Source of the DNA: Isoetes taiwanensis
Taxonomy: Eukaryota; Streptophyta; Lycopodiopsida; Isoetales; Isoetaceae
Reading direction: 5' to 3'
Length of the DNA: 64,000 bases
NCBI GenBank assembly: GCA_021234155.1
Contig: JAJEKV010000114.1
Span: 186,001-250,000 of the forward strand
The notes beneath the pieces were generated by a model. It worked only from the letters and a program-made list of their open reading frames with translations, was not told where the DNA came from and searched no databases. Position 1 is the first letter of the stretch. The number at the start of each line of letters is the position of its first letter. Shown here in pieces: positions 56,401 through 64,000 of this stretch. The position numbers and the translations under genes are program-made.

Positions 56401-56519
56401 TGTATCAACGTGTAAATTTGTGTGTAAATCACCTCACAATCAACAGACAATGAACACAAAATTATAGTTTGTAAAAAAAGGGTGTTTAGGGGTGAAATTC
56501 CAGGGTGGTTAGAATTTCG
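53451..56519 (+). mobile_element. Candidate Crypton-like element with inverted ends, about 3.1 kb
   Basis: CGAAATTCTAAC-TAA-CCTGGAATTTC (53,451-53,476) and its inverted counterpart at 56,494-56,519 match at 24 of 26 positions and enclose the tyrosine recombinase gene. Similarity stops abruptly on both sides of the pair. No target-site duplication is apparent. Classical Cryptons lack inverted repeats and make no duplication, so the repeats may be recombination sites, subterminal signals or the true ends. Confidence 0.6.
54017..56215 (+). pseudogene. Crypton-type (DUF3504-like) tyrosine recombinase, six exons, one stop
   Basis: Predicted exons are 54,017-54,468, 54,538-55,132, 55,204-55,397, 55,472-55,655, 55,736-55,819 and 55,892-56,215, all with GT-AG borders and consistent phase (about 610 codons). 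An upstream in-frame ATG at 53,942 is less likely, because a TTTAG acceptor lies just before 54,017. The acidic N-terminus is followed by WARRRFDSWRAAF and KELAVMLMKFILQVKKKNG, then YPPGSLSVLYRTF across intron 1, as in Crypton and ZMYM/QRICH1-type DUF3504 proteins. The catalytic part shows FGIRA, FLTPIDSWTTN, WYHKQRVGTNTITKWLK, NKSGRVTL, then ITGHKTFDAFKQYDRST with the presumed His and Tyr. Lysine replaces His in H-x-x-R. The only break is TGA at 54,854-54,856, possibly CGA to TGA. Its product would excise and insert the element through a tyrosine-linked intermediate. Confidence 0.8.
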
Positions 56520-57364
56520 GTCTATTTTTCGCCTATTTTCGAGTTGATACATTTTCTAAAAAACAGTCTTGTTTTTTAGTCAAAGCGATCTTTTTGGATT
56601 AGTTTTAAGCTGATATATTTTTTAAGAAAAACTTCGTTTTTGAGTTAAATTGAGCTTTTTTGGGATTGATTTCGTACTTTTTGCATTATGCTAAACTAAA
56701 CATTGTTTTTTTAGCGAAACCATTTTTAGAGATTACTTTTTGTATATGAATTTGACGTACTTTTTGCATTACACTAAGCTGAACGTTGTTTTTGAGTTAA
56801 ACCACTTTTTGGGATTACCCTTTTTTACATGCCCAAAACCATTTTTGGCATGCCCAAAGCATTTATTTTTTCTTTATTCAGTTCTTTTGTATATTTCTAA
56901 TTTAGACACTACCCTTTTGGTTGGCTCTCAGTTTGGTGTATAAAATCATGTTTGGCATTGTTGCAATTCAAATGTGATATATATACTTTGTGGAAATGAC
57001 TAGGTATTACTATATAAATGCTAGAATGAGTTTTGCAAGGTGGATATGCTTTCTTCATTTTAGATGATATCGTGCTATTTTACAAAATATTGTCTCCAAG
57101 TAATATGATATTACATTTTTCATAATTTCAACATGAAATATGTGAATTTGCATATGCTACTAAATATATGCAATATGAAATTTGTCCCAAAATTAAGATA
57201 TAATCCTAATTTAATTGAATGATGGTTATGTTCTCTCTTTCTATTTCTCCTATGTGTATGGGGTTAAGGGTGGGTAGAGACCTGAAAGCTTCCGAAGTTG
57301 AGATGTCTCTAGCTAGAACCCTTAAGACCAAGTAATTGCAGCCTGTGCACAAGAGCCCACCTGG
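56220..57364. other. 3' flank, AT-rich, no gene
   Basis: Directly after the stop a short GAACTTGA-rich repeat (GATCAGAACTTGA, about 56,230-56,345) may be 3' UTR. From 56,520 to 56,860 there are diverged repeats of TTTTTGCATTA and TTTTTGAGTTAAA. No coding signal. The last 120 bases resemble LTR-type sequence (GGGTAGAGACC). Confidence 0.5.
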
Positions 57365-57369
57365 TTGTG

Positions 57370-58889
57370 TGTGACGTCCCCTACTTCCTCTACGATGCTC
57401 TCATCATATCAGAAGGCGGAGTTCATCCCCCTGAGCTGTCAGGGGGCCATCCACCTGACACCAATCCCAAGAACTGGGCCAGTGAGGAAGAGTGGATGGG
57501 TCATTTGCCCCGTCTTCCTTCAGGTTGACCTAGCTACGGAAGCGCGAATAAACATGAGCACATAACATCAAATACATCAACAAAGTCACCTCGAAGGGCG
57601 AACACATCACAACATGTACAGCAACATCAATAGCATCAACATAGGGGAATCCTACCCAAGGCTCAGACTCATGGGGGATTGATTGACGGCTTGGGTCTCC
57701 AGAAGTCAATACGGACCGAATTCATGGCAATTGGATTGGACTAGCATAAGAACATGGCTATTGGGTAGTCCACTCCATCCGCCCCTCCCGTGCACACTTT
57801 GCAGAGTAGGCTGAAAAGTATTGGGACCGGACCGTAGCCTGCTGGATGCATAGCCAAGAGGGCTACTACTGGGTTGCATCTCCCCAGTCCCGATAAGGCA
57901 GGAGGAGAGTCGCTTCCCCTCCAGAGGCATGCATGCCCCATCACAGGCAGCTAGAGGGCCACTGCCCGTATTCGACTTAAATCCCATTGAAGGTAACGCA
58001 TCACCCAAGAGGTGTCGAGCACATGCCTTGCCCACTCGCAGTGGCAAACCATTAAGCCTAGCCCACTAAGATCCCTGGTAGGCTTTACACACCAGAGGGA
58101 TCAATCTGTGATGGGACAAGCCCCCCCCTTATCCATCGGTCTAGCCCCGCCACCCACAACCAGGCGGGCTCCTGTGCACGGGCCACAATAATTGGGAATT
58201 AATGGGGCTATCTAGGATCATCTGCTACAGAGGCTTTTAGGGTCTCTACCCCCCTTCCCAATATATAGGATAACACAGAGTGGAATCACCATCATCATCA
58301 AGAACTGAAATGTAGAATAACATCTAATCTATCTACCTAAACATCCAGAGTTAGGTTCCTTTGTTAGAGCTTGTGATCTCGGAATCTATAAGGCCTCTAA
58401 GGCTGAAGTAACATGTTAAACCAACTACTAAAATGCGGTATTGCACAACAGAATGACCATTTACCTGATTCCTGACTCGCTCCTGCTCCTCGGAATGCGT
58501 CCATGCCTTTGCTTAGGATGAAAGCGGCTGCTGCTGGAAGATCTGTTGTGCAAATGCAGCTTTTCGGAGCCTGACAATGCGAACTAGGGTCTTGGCTTGG
58601 CCGGAATGGCCCAAGGAAACCCTAATTGCGAAAAGAAGAAAGGTTTAGGGTTTAAGGAGAGCCCTTATATGGGGACTTTTAGGGTTAGGTTAACATTGGC
58701 CAAATGGGGTTTTGCCATTTGGCAATGGGGGTTTATGGTTGTATATGTTTATTAAACATGCACAACATACGAGGTTGCCCCCTAGGTGCAACCCTTTACG
58801 GTTTGCCCGTACTTGTCATGATGACATGTACGTGTGATGTGGCAGTATAATATACGTATTCGGATCGTATAATATACTGGAACGTCACA
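57370..58889 (-). mobile_element. Solo LTR, 1,520 bp
   Basis: Begins TGTGACGT and ends ACGTCACA (8-base inverted ends with TG...CA). It is flanked by an exact 5-bp duplication TTGTG (57,365-57,369 and 58,890-58,894). No internal region or second LTR adjoins, so it arose by LTR-LTR recombination. The minus strand is the coding-sense orientation, judged from the related LTR at 59.0-59.8 kb that precedes a primer-binding-like site. ORFs across it are chance frames. Confidence 0.95.
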
Positions 58890-58894
58890 TTGTG

Positions 58895-59797
58895 GATGCT
58901 ATGTTGTGATTTAACATCAGACAACAGGTATGAAGGTGAAACGGTGGTGGGGTCTTGCCTAGCTTGGCTACAGGATTCCTATAGTGTGCTAGACTTATAG
59001 TCGATCACTGAGTGTGGGCCGGGTATGGGTCTGACACTCCCTGGGTCGCAGGCGATGTGCCTATATGGACGTCATGGACTCGAACGGGCGCGGTGAGCCG
59101 GCCTTTATATAGGTTTAGGGGAGTAAGTCGGGTATGGATGCAGGGGTCACGATGTGGCACGTGTTCTCTAGCACACCCAGGGATTCGTCATGCCCAAGGA
59201 GATGACGCCTCCCTGATCTGCCTCATTGGACCTGGGAGATGTAACTCGGAGTAGTCTCATAGGGCGATTCCATTATATTGCATCTCCGGAAGGCTACAAT
59301 CATGCCATAGCATGTTTCAGTCTATCTGCAAAGTGTGCACAGGAGGGGCGGATGGAGTGGACTACCCTAGCCATTGTTCTATGCCAGCCAACGCCATGTT
59401 ATACCTCTGTTTGCCGTTATCTTGAGACCCTGACCGTCAGTCGACCCCATGGAGTCTGAGCCAAGGGTAGAGACCTTATTTATGGTATATTGCTTATGTT
59501 ATCTTGTACTTGTATTGCCGTGTAGATGATGATGATGCATGGACCACCCATCGTGGTGGTATACTATTTTGAGCATGATTGTTGTGTGCTAACTTGTATG
59601 TACGCTTTCGATGTATAGGACTCCCATAGAGGACGTGTGACGAATGACACCTCCGTGTTCCTCACTCAGACACTTGGCCATCCCAGGTGGTTCGAGTTAG
59701 ACGGAGGACCTTTCCATGGTGATGTAGTAGCCATGGGAGGGAATTTCCCCTTTATTTGTACGACGAGAGCATCGTATAGATTCTGGGAGCATCACAG
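58895..59797 (+). mobile_element. Partial LTR of the same family, opposite orientation
   Basis: 59,200-59,470 matches the minus strand of the solo LTR (TCTGCAAAGTGTGCAC, GGGGCGGATGGAGTGGACTA, GAGTCTGAGCC). The end, GAGCATCGTATAG...GAGCATCACA, parallels GAGCATCGTAGAG...GACGTCACA of the solo LTR. The 5' end was not located. Confidence 0.7.
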
Positions 59798-59812
59798 TGG
59801 TACTAGAGCATG
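59798..59812 (+). other. Primer-binding-site-like sequence
   Basis: GTGGTACTAGAGCA follows the LTR end directly. It resembles the TGGTATCAGAGC complement of initiator methionine tRNA with small changes (TACT for TATC). It marks the start of the internal region of an LTR retrotransposon; gag and pol were not found downstream. Confidence 0.6.
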
Positions 59813-60448
59813 ATTTTGGTAGACCAAATCATTACACTGGCCGTGACCTAACTCTTAGATCGGTCAGTTGTAGGGGACGTTAACTTAAGTTGAATTACCC
59901 CAATCCCATAGCTAGTTTGTGTATTGGCCCAATTATGAGAGAGTTAAAGTTTAGGGGTCAAGGAGTGAGCTATTAGGATCAAGGATGTTATGTTTTGGGG
60001 GAGAACGAGGTCCCTTGTTTCTACAAGCCATAACTTTCTCTAGCTAGTTCGGATGAAGGCGATTTTTACACCAACGTGTCGGGAACGGTCCAATTGACCA
60101 AGGGCCACTGGTTTCCGGTGTCAAGACGACGTCAAATAGGCGTGGGAACACATAGTGCGTGATCGGAAAAACATCGTCTTAGAATCTCAAAAGAAACGCG
60201 TATTTTTCCTAATATGCACTCGTATAAAAATGCGTATTTCTGCCGTATAAATTAAAAAAAAATTGAAAAAAAATTGAACTTAAAAAAAGTGACGGTTATT
60301 TTTTTATTCCCATCTCGCCTACTTGTGCTCGCCGCATCGTCCGTCTGCCATAGCCGCCGGAGAAGAGCTTGCTTCCCCGTAACCGCGCGCTTGGTCACCG
60401 CCACTGTCGTCATACCAGGGCCTCCTCTTGAACCTTCTCCTACACCAA
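59813..60448. other. Unassigned sequence after the LTR
   Basis: Possible remnant leader of the retrotransposon, then AT-rich sequence with AAATT runs near 60,250-60,290. No gene recognised. Confidence 0.4.
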
Positions 60449-61174
60449 TGAACATGGCTCGTACCCACGGTTTTGTGTATTATTGTAACCTCAACATCCA
60501 CCAGATCTTTGCCGAGCTTGGCGAGCAGCTTGCCGATGACTCGGAAAAGGTCCGACCTCCTCCTAGACGAGTTGGTTCAGCGGTTTGCTGCCGAACATAG
60601 GGTACCCTACCCTATCTGCCACCCGTCGGAGTGCTTCCTCCTAAAGTTGAATGCCTTGGGGGAGCCATACATTTTGGTTGAACAACCAGACCGGGTTTTG
60701 ATGCTGGTCAAGTTTTACCCCCACTCCCCCCCACCATGTGTGGAGGTTGCCATAGATGAGGCCATCCGGGCTGAGGCCGAAAATTGCCTCGCAGAGTGCA
60801 TGGCAACTGCACATGCCGCACAACAGGAGCTTGAATGGGCAGAGCAGCAACGAGCAGAGGAGCTTGCCAAGCAAAATGAGGATCAACAGCAGATCCAACA
60901 AAACGAAGAGCTTAACACGCAGAGGGCTTCTAACCAGACCGAAGCCCCTATTTTTTTAAATGGAGGCGGAAGTTCACGGCCCATAAGTCGGGGAGCACCT
61001 AATAAGGAGAAGCTCAAGACAGTTGGGGGCATTGGCAAAGCCACGAGCTGTGCCCATCGACAGGACTGCGTGGACGCTGCCCGACCTCACCCGGTGTCGA
61101 GGGCAAGACCCTGCCCAAGAAGCCCACTCAGCCGAAGAAGCCGCACAGGTATAGGCCAGGTACCATGGCGTTGA
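60449..61174 (+). pseudogene. Unrecognised ORF with Gln/Glu-rich coiled coil
   Basis: One frame starts MARTHGFVYYCNLNIHQIF at about 60,449 and passes after a frame change into LLLDELVQRFAAEHRVPYP (about 60,560). It continues to a long helical stretch with AEQQRAEELAKQNEDQQQIQ, predicted as coiled coil. No domain is named. The 3' end overlaps, in another frame, the histone-like sequence that follows. It may be an unrelated protein, or a highly diverged upstream part of that histone-like gene, whose first codons also read MART. Confidence 0.4.
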
Positions 61175-61433
61175 GGGAGATCCGGAAGTATTAGATGACG
61201 ATAGAGCTTCTGCTACGGAAGCTTCCCTTCCAGCGCCTGGTCCGAGAGATAGTACATGAGCATCAGACAGATCTTCAGTTCCAAACCTTTGTTATGCTCG
61301 CCCTACTGGAGCCGAAGACTACCTGATAGCTCTTTTTGGGGATGCTAACCTCTGTGCTATCCATGCTAAGAGGATTACCATCATGACAAAAGAATTGGCC
61401 CTCGCAAGGAGAATTAGGGGAGACCAAAATTAG
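61114..61433 (+). pseudogene. Histone H3 pseudogene (globular region)
   Basis: The translation gives KKPHRYRPGTMALREIRKY, a stop (TAG at 61,192-61,194, where H3 has Gln), then [15 protein letters not shown] and TDLQFQTF. After a frameshift near 61,315 it reads [20 protein letters not shown] and [15 protein letters not shown]. This covers H3 from about residue 37 to the C-terminus. The stop fits a CAG to TAG change. The N-terminal tail with its modifiable lysines is not recognisable. Loop 1 has no insertion, so it is not obviously a centromeric H3. Substitutions are numerous, so it is old or a diverged variant before inactivation. Confidence 0.88.
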
Positions 61434-62500
61434 CTTTCTTCTCAAGTATTTTGTTGTACAAATTTTGTATAGAAATATAAAAATCTTGGTTGCCTAATTT
61501 AAAAAAAGAAAAAGGAAAAAAAGTATGGAGTATTTATTTAATTATTGATTACTAGTAATGGTGCCCAGCACTGCTGGGCATAAGTTGGGTAAATGCAGTT
61601 GATCAGAGAGAAGAAAAGAGTGAGACATAAAGTTGAAGACGCGTCATTACATAATAGTCGCTAATTTTGCTTTTTTTTTTTGTGTATATTGGACTCGAAT
61701 GAATTTTGTGTCGTGACAATTATGGCATATGAAATTGCTAGACTTTTTGTAATGTAATTTCCTAGCTTTTCTATGCATATAACCTCAACTATTCATGCCA
61801 TCTCCAAGGCCATAAATAAAGGGAATAAATGGCATTGTTTTAAACAAAGGGCATAAATGGCATTGCTTTGTTGATATACACGTATGATTTGGGGTACGAA
61901 AATGTTTTGTGCTGATTTACACATATGGTTTAGGGTACAAAAATGATTAGTTGCTGTAACTTCCTATTTTAAAATCACGCCTCCATAGTAATGTTCCATT
62001 GGATATAATCCAATTAGTATATCCATTCATCCTTTGTACCATTGAAACAACACGAAAGTAATAATCACCACGCATGGTGTCTTAGTATGATCATCACAAT
62101 TTACAACTCCACCTTAAATAATCAATTTATAGGGCTCGCCCTTATTGAATCAACTTCAATCACTTATATGGCGCACTATTTTTGGATCGGTCATGTTTGT
62201 TACATATTTTTAGTGCAAGCGCAGTAAATAGAACAGACAGCTATGGTTCGCTATGATTCGCAAACTCAGTAAATAGGACATATGTTTTTGTCAGCTATAA
62301 TTAGTTGGCACCTACATACTTATTCTGATAACACAATCCAATCATAGTTCTAAGATGGTCGATGGTCTTATGCATATCAGTGACAAAGTATATTGCATCA
62401 TTTACCATGGCAGTCCTATCTCTCTGCAAAATTCAAATGAAAATGCAACCAACTCACATCAAATAAGGCAATACAAAAAGACCATGAATCAGAAAACATC
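61434..62500. other. AT-rich spacer, no gene
   Basis: Motifless. A near-repeat of GGCATAAATGGCATTG and ACACATATG-GGGTACAAAAATG lies at 61,825-61,945. Confidence 0.45.
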
Positions 62501-62507
62501 AGTTAGA

Positions 62508-62605
62508 TGCTACAGACGTTATATATGGCTTCAAAAAACATCTGGGTTTCAGAGGCATAACATAAAGAAAAGGCGAAATGGTCTGAGAATATTGAGGAAT
62601 GGAAA
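62508..62605. repeat. 90-base direct repeat, copy 1
   Basis: ATGGCTTCAAAAAACAT, GGGTTTCAGAGGCATA and CATAAAGAAAAGGC, then AATGGTCTGAGAATATTG, recur at 63,258-63,345. Confidence 0.85.
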
Positions 62606-63257
62606 GTCCAGGGAATTTTGCCAAATTCGTCAATACACAAATTTTAAACTATTGGCTGCTGTCAGAACTACGGAGAGAAAAATGGGCATAACAAATACCA
62701 TGAATAATTTTCTTACAGCACAGCAGAGGATCTAACTGCTCCTAAAAATAATGTGCAAGTGCAGCGTGAGATCTTGCTTATAGTGCATGCTTCGTAATAC
62801 TGTATATCCAAGTTATATGATAGCCAACAATTACTTATGACGTGACTTTAAAATGCACAACTTTGTATTCATCAATATTAAATAGGGATATATGGACCAC
62901 CACAAATACCCAAACTTCTATATACTACATAACATGGCAGTGATTTTGAAACTGAAAATCAACAAAATGAAGATCTTAGAGTGTTGCCATGGAATGTTAA
63001 AAAAGGGATTTTGATCTTTGGCTCGAGCTTCTAAAATGCCAATGCATAAGCCTTGATGTTGAAACGTCACTCCATCTCTGAACATAGCAATCCACTGCCA
63101 GCTATAACTACCGAAAGCTAATTCATGCTCAAATATTACTACCTCTGTGCAACTGCTTTTGAAATCTTGCTTTCACTTCAAAGTCATCTGTCCTACCTAT
63201 TTTGAAAAGAACTTGATAATCAAATGAAGCAATCTAAAGCAAAATATTATGTACATG
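62606..63257. other. No recognised gene
   Basis: Only short motifless frames on either strand. Confidence 0.45.
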
Positions 63258-63345
63258 CTACAGATGGCTTCAAAAAACATATGGGGTTTCAGAGGCATAG
63301 CATAAAGAAAAGGCAAGGATAAGAAATGGTCTGAGAATATTGTAA
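63258..63345. repeat. 90-base direct repeat, copy 2
   Basis: Second copy of 62,508-62,605 with a 10-base difference before AATGGTCTGAG. Confidence 0.85.
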
Positions 63346-64000
63346 CAAATAAAATAGAACTCAAGAGATGGATCTATGAAAAGATATGCAGAACTGAGGC
63401 ATAATGTAAGTTTAAAATATGTAGAATGCAGTGACAAAATGAAGAAAAAAATAAATGTGTGGCGCTCCCAGTTTAATCAATGATTCCATGTGTTCTGTGT
63501 GACACAGAAACCCTTATGTTTTCTAGATTCAAATGGGCATCAAGAAAGCAGATTTGATGAACCAGTTCTGTTGCCGTTGCTGTCGTTCATCCTTTAAAGA
63601 CCAAATGACCTTTAGGATTGTAAATCCACTAAAAGCATCGGATTTTGTTCCATCCCTTGCTAAAGCTTTAAAATCCTTGATCCGATTTCGAAAAAAATGG
63701 AGTTGTTTCCTTGTTCCAATTGATAATATAAGGTAGCTTCAAAGAAACTTACTGCAAACGTCGGTAAAACCCTATCTGTGGCAATTTCGATGCTGGGGAA
63801 AAAGCCACAGAATTCCTGTAATGGAGTCGCAGGCAAAGGATTCCGCCATAGCTAGCGCACAACGATGGCTAACAGATCCTTGTAGAAAAAGGGACGGCTG
63901 TGGAATTTTATGCTTGAAGACCACGATACTTTTCTTACCATTGAATAGCTAGATCAAAACATGGCTGTCTAGATTAGGGCTCCATGGAAGACACGCATCA
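63346..64000. other. Window end; one unassigned short ORF
   Basis: A 67-codon plus-strand frame (63,533-63,736) contains QFCCRCCRSSFKDQ, a cysteine cluster of unknown meaning. A preceding TTCTAG and CAG-type acceptor could make it an exon, but this is not supported further. Confidence 0.3.

Noticed and set aside
57706-59459. Several ORFs of 66-113 codons in the LTR region
   Set aside because: They lie within non-coding LTR sequence, overlap on opposite strands, and have no motifs.
61114-61433. Centromeric histone H3 (CENH3)
   Set aside because: Loop 1 is not extended, and the recognisable residues fit canonical H3 as well. The stop and frameshift make it a pseudogene in any case.
1-64000. 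CRISPR array, operon or bacterial features
   Set aside because: Nothing with regular spacers; the content is clearly eukaryotic nuclear (introns, LINEs, LTRs, MITEs).

Overview
The window looks like repeat-rich nuclear DNA of a land plant. The evidence is a DUF579-type (glucuronoxylan methyltransferase / IRX15 family) Golgi protein gene, plant-type LINEs with DUF4283 and zf-RVT domains, a solo LTR, and short introns with plant-like borders. There are no operons, CRISPR arrays or rRNA genes. A seedless vascular plant or another large-genome lineage is my guess, held with low confidence.

Layout. 0-8 kb: a 5'-truncated LINE, then a 2.6-2.9 kb sequence present twice in direct orientation. One copy carries an extra segment with a tRNA-like pol III promoter, the other a small poly(A)-tailed retro-insertion. 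8.7-13 kb: an internally deleted LINE, itself hit by a hAT-like MITE (8-bp target duplication) and by a reverse-oriented retro-insertion (12-bp target duplication). 13-17 kb: short tandem repeats and the one confident intact host gene, DUF579 on the minus strand. 18.1-35.6 kb: one minus-strand LINE split by an 11.8 kb DNA transposon (19,912-31,674). The transposon carries a degenerate DUF7869-like DDE transposase on the minus strand, a broken FCP1/NIF-like phosphatase on the plus strand, and about 17 copies of a palindrome related to CTCGACTCGCGAGTCGAG.

35.6-46 kb: layers of dispersed repeats, a large inverted repeat, a 3x tandem block and gene scraps (an unidentified broken gene at 43.6-44.7 kb, an EF-hand fragment at 46.3 kb). 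48.3-49.1 kb: a retrocopy with a 147-codon ORF and a 17-bp target duplication. 49.3-50 kb: the 5' end of another LINE. 53.3-56.5 kb: the most unusual locus, a six-exon Crypton-type (DUF3504-like) tyrosine recombinase gene with a single internal stop. It lies between 24/26-matching inverted repeats and next to a perfect 36-bp-arm hairpin. 57.4-58.9 kb: a solo LTR with a 5-bp target duplication. It is followed by a related LTR in opposite orientation with a primer-binding-like site, then a histone H3 pseudogene at 61.1-61.4 kb. The last 2.5 kb has no recognised gene.

Most of the window is therefore a stratified record of insertions. Several boundaries can be fixed to the base because the interrupted host element or a second uninterrupted copy is visible. 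All identifications come from reading sequence and recalled family motifs; no database search was run.
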